Positions 18,112-28,086 of a stretch of 64,000 nt of DNA are shown in pieces. The DNA comes from Conchocele bisecta (Eukaryota; Mollusca; Bivalvia; Lucinida; Thyasiridae). The notes below the pieces were generated by a model that was given only the letters and a program-made list of their open reading frames with translations, had not been told where the DNA came from and did not search any database. Numbering within the stretch: position 1 is the first letter of the stretch; every line of letters begins with the position of its first letter. A program made the position numbers and the translations under genes. The stretch is from assembly GCA_029237695.1 (NCBI GenBank), contig JAQRGA010000042.1:992001-1056000 (forward strand), written 5' to 3'.

Positions 18112-19602
18112 ATGGCTAAACTAGGTTTAGAAGATCATGTTATAAACGAACAGGTATTAAATCAAACTGTATCAAGATTCAAAGAAAGAAGTATCCAATT
18201 ACCTACACTATCAGAATTAAGTGATCCATCAACTATTTCAGCAGAAGTAAAAAAGCAGTTACTTGATGTAGATCCGGGTGAAGCACATCCATTAAATCTC
18301 TATAGAATTAACTGGTATAATGATCCTGAAAACAAAACCTTCAGAGATGTTCCTTATTATTTTGAAGTCCCTAAATCAATTACAGGAATTGATGCAAAAA
18401 TATTAGTTATGTCAGGTGCATTTTTTCCAATGGTTAACTGTCATAAAGTACTTGCTGCTTATGGCTGCTTAGCACCAAGATTAATAACAGGTCAATTTGA
18501 CCCTACAGAACATAAGGCTATTTGGCCTTCAACTGGTAACTATTGCAGAGGCGGTGTAGCTGTTTCTAAAATTATGGACTGCCATGGTGTAGCTATTCTT
18601 CCAGAAGAAATGAGTGAAGAACGTTTTAACTGGTTAGAAGAATGGACAATGGATCCAGCTAATGATATATTTAAAACATATGGTTGCGAAAGTAATGTTA
18701 AAGAAATTTATGACATGTGTAAAGAATTAGACAAAGATGATAAAAATATTATTTTTAATCAGTTTTGTGAATTTGGTAATACGGTAATACATTATCATTG
18801 CACAGGTAAAGCTTTATCTAATGTTTTTGAAGACATTAAAAAATCCAATCCTAATTCTAAACTCAGAGCATTTACATCTGCTACTGGTTCTGCTGGTACA
18901 ATTTCAGCTGGCGATTATCTAAAAGATAATTATAGGGATGTTAATATTGTTGCAGTAGAAGCTCTTGAATGTGCAACCCTTCTTTATAATGGTTTTGGTG
19001 GACATAATATCCAGGGTATTGGTGACAAACATGTACCATATGTACACAATATAATGAATAATGATAATGTTGCTGCTATTTCTGATTCTTCAACAGACTC
19101 ATTAAATCTTCTCTTTAATACAGAAGAAGGTAAGAAATATCTTAAAGAAGTAAAAGGTCTTTCAGATACTGAGATAAAAAATCTTTCACTACTTGGACTA
19201 TCATCTATCGGTAATATGCTCGCTGCAATTAAAACAGCTAAATATTATAACATGGGAAAAGATGATGTTATTTTAACTGTTGCAACTGATGCAGCTATAA
19301 TGTACAAAACTGAAATGCCAAAGCAGAAGAAAAAATATTTTAATGGTTCATTCGGTGAATTTGATGCTGCAGAAACTTTTGGACAGCATTTAAATGCTGT
19401 TACTGTTGATCATTTTGAAGAATTAACTAAAATGAGCAAAGAAAGAATTTTCAACTTAGGATATTATACATGGGTTGAACAACAAGGTGTTGAAATTGAG
19501 GACTTTGTTGCACGTAAAGATCAGAGCTTCTGGAGAGATCTTAAAAAATATATTCCAATTTGGGACGAATTAATTGTTAAGTTCAACGAAAAAGCTAAAT
19601 AA
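18112..19602 (+). CDS. PLP-dependent enzyme (fold type II) of the purine-catabolism island
   Basis: The 496-residue protein has features of the tryptophan synthase beta/cysteine synthase superfamily. There is a likely PLP lysine at about residue 111 (VNCHKVLAAYG), as in the SxK pattern of fold type II. A glycine-rich phosphate loop SATGSAGTISAG lies near 256. SLLGLSSIGNMLAAIKTAKY follows near 360. It is about 100 residues longer than DpaL/YgeX (diaminopropionate ammonia-lyase), which occupies this place in other ygeW-ygfK-ygeY clusters. It probably performs the ammonia-releasing or sulfur/amine elimination step of the same pathway, but its substrate is not shown by the sequence. GGAGGAAG is its ribosome site. 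Confidence 0.78.
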   Translation: MAKLGLEDHVINEQVLNQTVSRFKERSIQLPTLSELSDPSTISAEVKKQLLDVDPGEAHPLNLYRINWYNDPENKTFRDVPYYFEVPKSITGIDAKILVMSGAFFPMVNCHKVLAAYGCLAPRLITGQFDPTEHKAIWPSTGNYCRGGVAVSKIMDCHGVAILPEEMSEERFNWLEEWTMDPANDIFKTYGCESNVKEIYDMCKELDKDDKNIIFNQFCEFGNTVIHYHCTGKALSNVFEDIKKSNPNSKLRAFTSATGSAGTISAGDYLKDNYRDVNIVAVEALECATLLYNGFGGHNIQGIGDKHVPYVHNIMNNDNVAAISDSSTDSLNLLFNTEEGKKYLKEVKGLSDTEIKNLSLLGLSSIGNMLAAIKTAKYYNMGKDDVILTVATDAAIMYKTEMPKQKKKYFNGSFGEFDAAETFGQHLNAVTVDHFEELTKMSKERIFNLGYYTWVEQQGVEIEDFVARKDQSFWRDLKKYIPIWDELIVKFNEKAK

Positions 19603-19617
19603 GTCTTTTTGAATAAT

Positions 19618-19694
19618 GCTGATTCATTGGAGCTATCCAAATAACAATCTACTAGAATCAGCAAACCTTAAAATAATATCCGTTTAAAACGGTT
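19618..19694. other. two inverted repeats between the PLP-enzyme gene and ygeY
   Basis: GCTGATTC at 19618-19625 pairs with GAATCAGC at 19655-19662 (long loop). A second, tight palindrome CCGTTTAAAACGG lies at about 19680-19692, flanked by AATAAT and ATTATT-like arms. They may act as an attenuator, an operator or an mRNA-processing site ahead of ygeY. Neither is followed by a convincing T run. Confidence 0.4.
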
Positions 19695-19736
19695 TAATTA
19701 TTTAAATTTTATATAAAGAATAAGAGGGGAATTATT

Positions 19737-20939
19737 ATGAGTATTGATTTTACTGCAATAAGAGAAAAAGCTGAATTTTATAAGCCTCAAATGGCACAGT
19801 TCTTACGTGATATGATAGCTATACCAAGTGAAAGCTGTCAAGAAAAAGAAGTTATTTTAAGAATTAAAGAAGAAATGTTGAAAGTTGGATTCGACAGAGT
19901 TGATATCGATCCAATGGGTAATGTTTTAGGTTATATCGGTAATGGTAAACATCTTATTGCGATGGATGCACATATTGATACAGTTGGTGTTGGCAATATT
20001 AATAACTGGAATTGTGATCCATATAAAGGTAAAGAAGAAGGTGACGTTATTTTTGGACGTGGTGGATCTGATCAGGAAGGTGGAATGGCTTCAATGGTTT
20101 ATGCCGGAAAAATTATAAAAGACCTAAAGCTTGAAGGTGATTTTACATTTTTAGTAGTAGGTACAGTTCAAGAGGAAGATTGTGATGGACTATGTTGGCA
20201 GTATATTATTGAAGAAAGCAAGATTCGTCCTGATTTTGTAGTAAGTACTGAGCCTACCTCATGCCAAATCTATAGAGGACATCGTGGCAGAATGGAAATA
20301 AAAGTTGAAACTCACGGTATCAGCTGTCATGGTTCTGCTCCAGAAAGAGGCGACAATGCTATTTATAAAATGGCTCCAATTATAAATGAACTTAAAGCTT
20401 TACATGAAAATCTTCACTATGATGAATTCTTAGGTAAAGGTTCTTTGACAATCTCTGAAATCTTTTTCAGTTCTCCTTCAAGATGTGCTGTTGCTGATGG
20501 ATGTTCTATCTCTGTTGATAGAAGGCTTACAGATGGTGAAACATGGGAATCTGCTCTACAGGAAATCAAAAACCTTCCTGCAGTTAAAGAGGCTAAAGCT
20601 GAAGTTACAATGTATAATTACGAAAGACCTTCATATACCGGTCTTGTTTATCCTACTGAATGTTTCTTTCCAACATGGGTTATTCCTGAAGATCATCCTG
20701 CAACACAGGCTGCAGTCAATGCTTTCAAGGGATTATATGATGAAGCACCTGTAGTTGACAAATGGACATTTTCAACAAATGGTGTTTCAATAATGGGACG
20801 TTATGGCATTCCTGTTGTTGGATTTGGTCCAGGTCATGAAGATCAGGCTCATGCTCCAAACGAATGTACTTGGAAGAGTGAATTAGTTAAAGCTGCTGCA
20901 ATGTATGCTGCAATGCCTTCTGTTTATACTGCTAAGTAA
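19737..20939 (+). CDS. ygeY: YgeY, M20-family metallohydrolase
   Basis: The 400-residue product follows an AGAGGGG ribosome site. It has the M20 dinuclear metal-site pattern: DAHIDTVG near residue 77, [10 protein letters not shown] near 104, TVQEEDCDG near 142 with the catalytic Glu pair, STEPTS near 170, and HAPNE near the C-terminus. YgeY-type proteins are known as selenium-metabolism-linked hydrolases in older naming and now as part of anaerobic purine/urate catabolism, where they cleave a ureido or amide bond. It lies between the PLP enzyme and arcC. Confidence 0.92.
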   Translation: MSIDFTAIREKAEFYKPQMAQFLRDMIAIPSESCQEKEVILRIKEEMLKVGFDRVDIDPMGNVLGYIGNGKHLIAMDAHIDTVGVGNINNWNCDPYKGKEEGDVIFGRGGSDQEGGMASMVYAGKIIKDLKLEGDFTFLVVGTVQEEDCDGLCWQYIIEESKIRPDFVVSTEPTSCQIYRGHRGRMEIKVETHGISCHGSAPERGDNAIYKMAPIINELKALHENLHYDEFLGKGSLTISEIFFSSPSRCAVADGCSISVDRRLTDGETWESALQEIKNLPAVKEAKAEVTMYNYERPSYTGLVYPTECFFPTWVIPEDHPATQAAVNAFKGLYDEAPVVDKWTFSTNGVSIMGRYGIPVVGFGPGHEDQAHAPNECTWKSELVKAAAMYAAMPSVYTAK

Positions 20940-20961
20940 TAAAATTTATGTACAACATATA

Positions 20962-20991
20962 AATAATGGGATGGCATGCCATCCCATTATT
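20962..20991. terminator. perfect 30-base palindrome between ygeY and arcC
   Basis: The two arms AATAATGGGATGGCA and TGCCATCCCATTATT meet with no spacer, giving a perfect 30-base palindrome. It is followed by ATTTAAATTT. It could fold as a strong hairpin, so it is probably a terminator or attenuator, active in both directions. Being perfectly symmetrical it could also be a protein-binding site. Confidence 0.65.
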
Positions 20992-21028
20992 ATTTAAATT
21001 TGAATTTTAATAATAATGGGGTAAAATC

Positions 21029-21994
21029 ATGGGAAAATTAGCTATTGTTGCAATTGGTGGAAATTCATTAATAAAAGATAAACAACACCAAACAATTAAT
21101 GATCAGTTTGAGGCTGTTTGTGAAACATCTAAACATATCACCGATCTAGTAGAACATGGCTATGATGTTGTAATCAGTCATGGAAATGGACCACAGGTCG
21201 GATTTATTCTAAGACGTTCAGAAATTGCCGTAGAATATGAACATATGCATGAAGTACCATTGGTCAACTGTGATGCAGACTCTCAAGGTGCTATTGGGTA
21301 TCAGATACAGCAGGCTATGGATAATGAGTTTAGAAAAAGAAATATAAAAAAAGGTGAAGGTTATAAAACTGCACTAACTGTTGTAACACAGGTTGCTGTA
21401 AATAAAGATGATCCTGCATTCAAAAATCCTGCAAAACCAATTGGAACATTTTATACTCCTGAACAGGTAAAAGAATTAAAAATAAAAAATCCTAACTGGA
21501 AATTAATGGAAGATGCCGGAAGAGGTTTTAGACGTGTAGTTCCATCACCGATGCCTGTTAAAATACTTGAAAAAGAAGCCATTCAAAATTTGCTTGAGCT
21601 AGGTTATTGTGTTATAGCTGCAGGTGGTGGTGGTATTCCTGTTATTGAAGAAAATAATCAATGGAAAGGTGTAGATGCTGTAATAGATAAAGATTTTGCG
21701 ACAAGTCTTCTTGCCAATCAACTGAATGCAGATGTGCTTATAATTTCTACTGGTGTTGAAAAAGTTTATCTTAACTTTGGTAAACCTGAGCAAAAATCGT
21801 TGGATAAAGTTACTGTTTCAGAAATGAAACAATATATTGAGGAAGGTCATTTTGCACCAGGTAGTATGCTTCCTAAAATTGAGGCTGCTGTGCAATTTAT
21901 TGAAAATGGTGGAAAAGAAACGATTATAACTTCACCTGAATTTTTAGGTCGTGCAGTAAAAGGTGAAACAGGAACACATATTATCGAAGGATAA
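21029..21994 (+). CDS. arcC: carbamate kinase ArcC
   Basis: The 321-residue protein has the amino-acid-kinase motifs of carbamate kinase: AIGGNSL at the start, SHGNGPQVG near residue 50, AGRGFRRVVPSP near 163, AAGGGGIPV near 198 and DKDFATSLLA near 214. It makes ATP, carbon dioxide and ammonia from carbamoyl phosphate and ADP. In this island the carbamoyl phosphate would come from YgeW, so ArcC gives the energy yield of the pathway. The ATG follows AATGGGGT, and the perfect palindrome lies 37 bases upstream. Confidence 0.95.
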   Translation: MGKLAIVAIGGNSLIKDKQHQTINDQFEAVCETSKHITDLVEHGYDVVISHGNGPQVGFILRRSEIAVEYEHMHEVPLVNCDADSQGAIGYQIQQAMDNEFRKRNIKKGEGYKTALTVVTQVAVNKDDPAFKNPAKPIGTFYTPEQVKELKIKNPNWKLMEDAGRGFRRVVPSPMPVKILEKEAIQNLLELGYCVIAAGGGGIPVIEENNQWKGVDAVIDKDFATSLLANQLNADVLIISTGVEKVYLNFGKPEQKSLDKVTVSEMKQYIEEGHFAPGSMLPKIEAAVQFIENGGKETIITSPEFLGRAVKGETGTHIIEG

Positions 21995-23010
21995 TATTCA
22001 GTAAAATTTAGTTATAATATAAATGATGCTGTCATCAGGTAGAATCTTTTGAGGCTTTTTAAAGGTGTTCTATACGCTACTCAAATTTTATAATAAAATG
22101 AGCCATTGCCAAATTTCAATTTTTAATTGGCATTGACCATTTTTTAGTAATATAACCTATAGCCAAATATAGATTTTTAAAAACAGAGTCATCGGTTGGG
22201 AAAATATGTTTTTTTAGTAACTTTCCGTAATTGACTGTTTAACAATTCATTTTTTTACAAAATCTAATACCAGCCGGGTATCATTTTATCTAATCGCAGT
22301 GTGAACTGATTTTAAATCACGAGCCAGCTTTTTTCTGTACTTATAGGATAATATTTTAAACTGTTTCTAAATGCATAACCGATGTTCAGTTTTAGGATAT
22401 ACTGTACCAATGACATTTGATATTCCAGTCAAATTGTCAGCACACGCAATCAATATATCCTTCACCCCCGCGATTCTTTATTTTTATAGATTACCTTGCT
22501 AAAATTTTTAATCTTTATTTTCACTTATCTATAATCCCAAAATATCTTTTCTACCTGCTATATACAGATATTATTGATAATACGCTTATCCTGCTCTAGT
22601 TTAACAACTATATAGTCAAAATATATGATCAGATAAACTGTGAATCCAAAGGACGGATCTGATAGCCTACATCAAGTTGTAGAGTATATTTCTTTGTTAT
22701 TGAATTTTTTACTGCCACAATAATTACGTGAGTTCTTGGAGTGCCTCTGTTCATATTTACTGTTCTCTCATCTCAGCTTTTAGAGCGTGTACTATAAGCA
22801 CTTTGGTAAGCTACTTTAAAATCCACCTCCTGAAAATATACTGGATAAACCTGTATGTTTATCGGCAATGAAACCTAAGACCTGATTTACTACTTTATCA
22901 ATTACTAAATTTTTTATATATAATACTTCTCTGCTGTATCGTTTTTATGTTAATATACAACCTTTGAAAAATTATACACTTTACTGGAAAGCCCCAATCT
23001 TTTTTTACTA
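21995..23010. other. gene-less kilobase with IS256 remnant
   Basis: No intact gene is found. The middle holds the IS256 remnant listed separately. Bases 21995-22250 contain no coding signal I can read. A short plus-strand frame at 22417-22599 is the antisense of the remnant. Confidence 0.5.
22260..22860 (-). pseudogene. IS256-family (Mutator-type) transposase remnant
   Basis: Reading the minus strand, pieces typical of IS256 transposases appear in the right order but in broken frames. First comes a block ending in QIRPLDS (about 22640-22730), as in the family's NRPLDS before the catalytic region. Next is GVKDILIACADNLTGF and then VYPKTEHRLCI (about 22395-22480). Last is LARDLKSVHTAI (about 22290-22340). 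Stops and frame changes separate them, and about 100 bases of the middle are unreadable. No terminal inverted repeats are seen. The order and motifs make the family call fairly safe. Confidence 0.6.
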
Positions 23011-23733
23011 TTAAGTAGATATTATTGTTGATATGTTAGTTTCACCTGATAATATTTTAGTTAAGTTTTCAGGGTCTGAAAAATTAAAAACTATAATTGG
23101 CATATTATTGACTTTGCATAATGAGAAGGCTGTGGAGTCCATTATTTTTAAATTTTGACAAAGAGCTTCATCATAAGTTATTCTGTCATATCTAATAGCT
23201 TTTGGATTTTTCATAGGGTCATCTGAATAGACTCCATCTACCTTAGTTGCTTTTAGAACAGCTTCGGCTCCTATTTCAAGTGCTCTTAATGCAGCAGCAG
23301 TATCTGTGGTAAAAAAAGGATGTCCTGTTCCGCCAGCAAAAATTACGATACGTCCTTCTTCTAAGTATTTTATGGCTTTTGAATGATCAAAAGGTTCTGC
23401 AATAGGATACATATGAGTAGATGTCTGAACTTCACAGTTAATACCAGCTCTTTCAAATGCATCTTTCAAAGAAAGTGCATTCATTATAGTTGCAAGCATT
23501 CCCATATAATCCGCTTTTACAGGATCCATTCCCAAGCTTTTACCTGTTTCGCCTCTCCATATATTTCCTGCTCCAACTACGAGTCCTACTTCAACTCCTT
23601 CGTTTAGGATTGTAGATATATGTCTCACTAAGTTGCTTACAGAATCAGGATCATATCCAAACTCTTTATCTCCTCTTAGTGCTTCACCGCTTACTTTTAG
23701 CAGTATTCTATGATAAATAAAATCTGAATTCAT
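23011..23733 (-). CDS. pyrH: UMP kinase
   Basis: The 240-residue protein matches the bacterial UMP kinase family: LKVSGEALRG at the start, VVGAGNIWRG near residue 54, DYMGMLATIMNALSL near 75, TGHPFFTTDTAAALRA near 140 and KATKVDGVYSDDP near 162. It converts UMP to UDP. It follows the V-ATPase operon on the same strand, after a hairpin terminator, so it is likely expressed on its own. Length and motifs are normal. Confidence 0.96.
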   Translation of the reverse strand: MNSDFIYHRILLKVSGEALRGDKEFGYDPDSVSNLVRHISTILNEGVEVGLVVGAGNIWRGETGKSLGMDPVKADYMGMLATIMNALSLKDAFERAGINCEVQTSTHMYPIAEPFDHSKAIKYLEEGRIVIFAGGTGHPFFTTDTAAALRALEIGAEAVLKATKVDGVYSDDPMKNPKAIRYDRITYDEALCQNLKIMDSTAFSLCKVNNMPIIVFNFSDPENLTKILSGETNISTIIST

Positions 23734-23789
23734 TTACTTTCTTCTTTAATATTGAAAATAACTTATTGTTAAAATATAAAAATTATGAT

Positions 23790-23820
23790 GATAAAAAATA
23801 TCCTGCTTAATTGCAGGATT
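23790..23820 (-). terminator. rho-independent terminator of the V-ATPase operon
   Basis: On the minus strand ATCCTGC, a six-base loop and GCAGGAT (23819 to 23800) are followed by ATTTTTTAT. It lies seven bases after the atpK stop codon, so it ends the V-ATPase transcript before pyrH. Confidence 0.85.
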
Positions 23821-23825
23821 AAAAT

Positions 23826-24290
23826 TTAATTTATGGAGGATAGTAGCACAATACCGAATGCCATTACAAAGATGGACACTGTTTCTATAATACCTATAAC
23901 CATAAGATAATTAACAAAACCTTTTTCGTTCTCCCCAAATGCATCACATGCTGCTGCTCCTGCAACTCCCTGCATCCATGATGAAAAAGAGAGACCGAGT
24001 CCACTTAGAACACCAAAAATAAGATAAAATGGCCATAGAGCAGGACTTGTTGACACTTTTCCAAGAATAACAAACATTATGATCATGCCATAAATAGTCT
24101 GTGACAGTGGTGCACCGGCAAAAACTACTAATTGGAAAGATGCCGGTTTATTTTGAGCATAACATTTTTTCCATGCACCAATGGTTGCAGATCCTGCTGC
24201 ACCTGTTCCTAAACCTGTGCCTATTGATGCGATTGCAATTGATGCAAATGCTCCTGCCTGACCTAATGCATTCATTAAATGTACATCCAT
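23826..24290 (-). CDS. atpK: V-type ATPase subunit K (rotor ring)
   Basis: The 154-residue protein has four predicted membrane helices made of two similar hairpins. The pattern fits Na+-binding NtpK: PLSQTIYG (Ser63, Gln64), MQGVAGAAA (Gln107) and IIETVSIF (Glu136, Thr137). These match the Thr-Gln, Gln and Glu ligands of the Enterococcus Na+ ring except that Ser replaces Thr. The ring is therefore probably Na+-coupled, which is inference from residue identity. It is the last gene of the operon. Confidence 0.93.
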   Translation of the reverse strand: MDVHLMNALGQAGAFASIAIASIGTGLGTGAAGSATIGAWKKCYAQNKPASFQLVVFAGAPLSQTIYGMIIMFVILGKVSTSPALWPFYLIFGVLSGLGLSFSSWMQGVAGAAACDAFGENEKGFVNYLMVIGIIETVSIFVMAFGIVLLSSIN

Positions 24291-24322
24291 AAAAAATATC
24301 TCCTTTTAAGATTTATATTTGT

Positions 24323-26143
24323 TTAATGTTTATGTGTTATATTTCTAAATTCTTTTTTATGTTTTCGTGTAAAAGGTTTATACGCAGAACCACTCCATTC
24401 AAGTTCCATATGATTTGAAAACTCCAATGTATTCAGCCTTATGCCATGAACTAGTACTCCCATTAGTGCTAATCCAATATTTAGTAAATGTCCAAATAAT
24501 AGTACAAAAATAGTCAGTAAGATCAAATAAGGTGATACATGCATAATCATACTACCCATATTATTAAAGCTTTCAGCAATATAATAGGATGCTAATCCTA
24601 CAGCAAAAAGCCTTATATAGGAAAGTACATCTGTAAAACTGCCTATAAAATCAAAAGGTAAATTGAATACACTGCCAATATTTTTCCAGTGCACATAGAA
24701 TAGTAGTATTAACACAGCACCTATTCCATATAAGTAGTATGCAAACTGAGGGTATGGAGCCTTACTGAATACTATTAATTTCACTGCAGTGAAAAAATTC
24801 CCCCATATAAAAAGCGCCCATCCTATTTCACCAAGTGCTTTTAGACTGTTCCGAAATATTGTTGCTCTCCATATTCTGGCAAGAGATAGGTGTATTCCTG
24901 CAAGTAAAAAACATAAATACTGTATATTCTTATCCTTAAGGGAAGGGGATGTAAGAGCTTCTATACCATGTAACTGTTTCGGCAATATTTCTTGTGGTAA
25001 GCCAAAAAAACTACCAGTCAAACCACCCCAGGTAATTGTTGCAATACTTAATATAAAAAAGAGATTTAATGGAAGTTTATATTTTTCATTTTTCCAATAT
25101 ATTATTTTAAGAACTAAGGCAATAGCAAAGAATAGAATCCCATAGCCGGCATCTCCAACAATCATCGCAAAGAATATTGTAAAAAAGAATAGAAAACATA
25201 TACTTACATCCCATTCATGATAACCCGGAAAAATGTCTATAAATTTAAAAATAGGTTTTACTATTTTAAATATTTTGGGAACAGTAATCATTGTAGGAAC
25301 TCTATCATCTGATGATGGTTCCTCAAGTAGTATAGCCCAATGTAATTTTTTAGAAGTTCCTAATAAAATTTCTTTTCTTTTTGCAGGTATAAATCCCTCA
25401 ATATATGATAGTTTGCCATCATTCCCCATAGAATCACGATGCTTTAAAAGCTCTAATTCTACTTCGAGAAAATTAATATAAGTAATTATTTTAGATACAT
25501 TTCTTGACAGATTTTTTAAGATTTTTTCATTTTTTATGTACTTCTTATTCAGAAGTAATATCTGAATATTTGTTTCGCTAAGTGATTTTTTATTCGATGG
25601 AAGAGGGGCAATAGGTAATTCTGTTTTATCAATTTTTTCCTCTGAAATAAGAGCAAAATAAACTCTAATTTTAGATTTACTGATAATTTCAATTATTCTA
25701 TTTTTATCTTTATATTTATTTAGTTCACTTTCGGTACATGAGCATAAATAAACATAAAAACCTTTTTTTTCTAATTCATCAATAGTTTTATAAGAAAAAC
25801 TGCCCCATGGCAGAAGTTTTTCACGCTCTCTTCTGTAGAGATCTCTTTTATTTTTAATGTCAGAATTATGTTCTATAATATCAATAACTTTTTGTGTCAG
25901 TTTATAAGGTATAATCCTGATACTTGTAGGACCAATTTGTTTATTTTTTTTTGCATGAGCAGATAAAACCTGTATTGCCTGTTTTATTTTTGAAATTTTA
26001 GTTTCAAGTGTGCTTACATCATGAGAAACAGTTGCTGATGTTTGTTCAATATGCATAACACCCATTGCACCAAGTTCTTTTAGAGAACTTTCACAATCTT
26101 CATTTTTGCAAATGACAGTGGCTTTGAGCATTTTTTCAATCAT
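24323..26143 (-). CDS. atpI: V-type ATPase subunit I (stator membrane protein)
   Basis: This 606-residue protein has a cytosolic coiled-coil-rich N-terminal half (to about residue 290) and about seven to eight membrane helices in the C-terminal half. Motifs such as GDAGYGILFFA near 330 and DVLSYIRLFAVGLASYYIA near 495 are those of the NtpI/a-subunit family; the Arg in SYIRLFA is the expected essential residue for ion transfer. Its start overlaps the stop of atpD by four bases, so the two are translationally coupled. Confidence 0.94.
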   Translation of the reverse strand: MIEKMLKATVICKNEDCESSLKELGAMGVMHIEQTSATVSHDVSTLETKISKIKQAIQVLSAHAKKNKQIGPTSIRIIPYKLTQKVIDIIEHNSDIKNKRDLYRREREKLLPWGSFSYKTIDELEKKGFYVYLCSCTESELNKYKDKNRIIEIISKSKIRVYFALISEEKIDKTELPIAPLPSNKKSLSETNIQILLLNKKYIKNEKILKNLSRNVSKIITYINFLEVELELLKHRDSMGNDGKLSYIEGFIPAKRKEILLGTSKKLHWAILLEEPSSDDRVPTMITVPKIFKIVKPIFKFIDIFPGYHEWDVSICFLFFFTIFFAMIVGDAGYGILFFAIALVLKIIYWKNEKYKLPLNLFFILSIATITWGGLTGSFFGLPQEILPKQLHGIEALTSPSLKDKNIQYLCFLLAGIHLSLARIWRATIFRNSLKALGEIGWALFIWGNFFTAVKLIVFSKAPYPQFAYYLYGIGAVLILLFYVHWKNIGSVFNLPFDFIGSFTDVLSYIRLFAVGLASYYIAESFNNMGSMIMHVSPYLILLTIFVLLFGHLLNIGLALMGVLVHGIRLNTLEFSNHMELEWSGSAYKPFTRKHKKEFRNITHKH

Positions 26144-26748
26144 AAAGTTGCCTCTGCCAATTTTTTCTTTGCAATTTTAGAACGTCCTACTGCAGACGTT
26201 TGCTGATCACCTAGATAAATCTGAATTAGACGTATATTTTCTTTGCTTTCAGGTATTTTAACTTTTTCAAATAAATTTACTCTTTGAGTAGTAGTTCTTA
26301 ATTCTTTACTAATTCTCTTAAATTGCTCTATTAAAACATCACATTCAGTTTTAATTTCAATTAAATCACAAATAGCTTTGATGCCATCATCTATCCATGC
26401 TGATTCACAGAATAGATCATAATTTTCTATTGAAAATATTGTTTTATCATAGATGGGAATTGTGACTCCGGCAATATTATGACTTGTTGTTTTAATATTA
26501 TCTACTTTGATATATTTTATAATCCTTTCAACATCATCTGAAATACCAAACATTGCAATCCATGAAGAAAGATGAGTTTTAAATTTTTTCTCTTTCATCT
26601 TATTTTTATTAACACGCTCTTGGGATTGCCGTGTTTCCAACTGAAGCTGTTGTTTTTTTAGCTGCAGGGTGGGCAGAAAACGACTGAACTGCTTTAAAGC
26701 ATCACGTTGAGTTTTTAGTTCACTTTTAGTTAATTTTATTTTTGCCAT
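26140..26748 (-). CDS. atpD: V-type ATPase subunit D (central stalk)
   Basis: The 202-residue protein is mostly helical, with long N- and C-terminal coiled-coil parts that form the rotary shaft. The start KIKLTKSELKTQRDALKQF and the end RRLNLFEKVKIPE-like segment (here QRVNLFEKVKIPESKENI) match the NtpD family. The terminal residues resemble V-ATPase D subunits of spirochaetes and chlamydiae in length. It lies between atpB and atpI. Confidence 0.92.
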   Translation of the reverse strand: MAKIKLTKSELKTQRDALKQFSRFLPTLQLKKQQLQLETRQSQERVNKNKMKEKKFKTHLSSWIAMFGISDDVERIIKYIKVDNIKTTSHNIAGVTIPIYDKTIFSIENYDLFCESAWIDDGIKAICDLIEIKTECDVLIEQFKRISKELRTTTQRVNLFEKVKIPESKENIRLIQIYLGDQQTSAVGRSKIAKKKLAEATL

Positions 26749-26775
26749 ACAATATTCTCCAAACTTGAGACTAAT

Positions 26776-28086
26776 CTATTCCTCATATTCACGAGGCCAG
26801 TATTTTTTCAGAATATCAGTTTTTATTCCTGTTTCATTTTTTTCAAAGCATTCAAAAAGAGTTTTCCAGCCTAAGTCCAAAGCTTTTTCAAGAGGAATAT
26901 TTACAGAAAGATCCATCAGTCGTGATTCAAATAAGTCGCCATACTTGAGTAGTTTTTTATCCCAGTCACTCATTTGAAATCCCATTGACTGCTTTTCACA
27001 TGTTTCACGATAGTCAGCATAAAGTCTTATCATTGTATCCATAATTACTCTATGGTCGCCACGTGTTTTATCATTAACATTTTGCTTTAGTCGACTTAAT
27101 GATCCAAAAGGTTCTATTCTTCCATTTTTTAGGTAGAATTGTCCTTCAGTTATATATCCTGTGTTATCAGGAACTGGATGAGTTACATCATCTCCTGGCA
27201 TAGTTGTTACTGCTAAAATTGTAATGGAGCCAGCACTGTCAAAATCAACTGCTTTTTCATATCTTGCAGCCAGCTGACTGTAAAGATCACCAGGATATCC
27301 ACGATTTGAAGGTATTTGTTCCATTGTTATTGCTATTTCTTTTAACGAATCTGCATAATTAGTCATATCTGTTAGTAGAACAAGTACATCTTTTCCTTCA
27401 AGTGCATATGTTTCGGCAACAGATAAAGCCATATCAGGTACAAGAAGACACTCTACAACAGGGTCAGATGCAGTATGAATAAACATTACAGAGTGAGAAA
27501 GTGCACCATGCTCATCCAAAGTATTTTTAAAATAAAGGTAGTCATCATATTTTAGCCCCATGCCGCCAAGAACTATAATATCTACTTCAGCTTGCATTGC
27601 AATTCTAGCTAATAACTGATTATATGGTTCTCCTGCAGTAGAAAAAATCGGTATCTTTTGTGAAACGACCAATGAATTAAAAACATCGATCATTGGTATT
27701 CCTGTACGTACCATTCTCTTAGGTATAATTCTTTTTGACGGATTTACGGATGGTCCGCCTATCTCTTTTAAATCTTCCTGAATCGGAGATCTCGAATCCC
27801 TAGGTTTTCCTGCACCGTTAAATACTCTGCCCAGTAAATTTTTTGAAGAAGAAACCTGCATAGGTTTTCCTAAAAATTTCACTTCATCACTAGTTGAAAT
27901 ACCACGACTTCCAGCAAAAACCTGTAAGTAAACTTTTTTATCCTGCAGACGAATAACCTGGGCTAATGAAACTCCATGTTTTGTTGTAATTTCAGCTAAA
28001 TCATTGTAGACAATACCTTCTGCTTCAACAGTAATAACATTTCCTGCTATCTGTAATATTCTATGATATACTTTACGCATTGACAA
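26776..28086 (-). CDS. atpB: V-type ATPase subunit B
   Basis: This 436-residue protein is the non-catalytic nucleotide-binding-fold subunit: [21 protein letters not shown] (near residue 135) replaces a true P-loop, and [14 protein letters not shown] and [17 protein letters not shown] are signature segments. Two in-frame ATG codons (28086 and 28080) lie inside the end of atpA, so translation is coupled; the second, reading MRKVYHRI, gives the more usual N-terminus. Confidence 0.94.
   Translation of the reverse strand: MSMRKVYHRILQIAGNVITVEAEGIVYNDLAEITTKHGVSLAQVIRLQDKKVYLQVFAGSRGISTSDEVKFLGKPMQVSSSKNLLGRVFNGAGKPRDSRSPIQEDLKEIGGPSVNPSKRIIPKRMVRTGIPMIDVFNSLVVSQKIPIFSTAGEPYNQLLARIAMQAEVDIIVLGGMGLKYDDYLYFKNTLDEHGALSHSVMFIHTASDPVVECLLVPDMALSVAETYALEGKDVLVLLTDMTNYADSLKEIAITMEQIPSNRGYPGDLYSQLAARYEKAVDFDSAGSITILAVTTMPGDDVTHPVPDNTGYITEGQFYLKNGRIEPFGSLSRLKQNVNDKTRGDHRVIMDTMIRLYADYRETCEKQSMGFQMSDWDKKLLKYGDLFESRLMDLSVNIPLEKALDLGWKTLFECFEKNETGIKTDILKKYWPREYEE

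Noticed and set aside
22417..22599. Short plus-strand frame of 60 residues
   Set aside because: It is antisense to the IS256 remnant and has no coding character or ribosome site.
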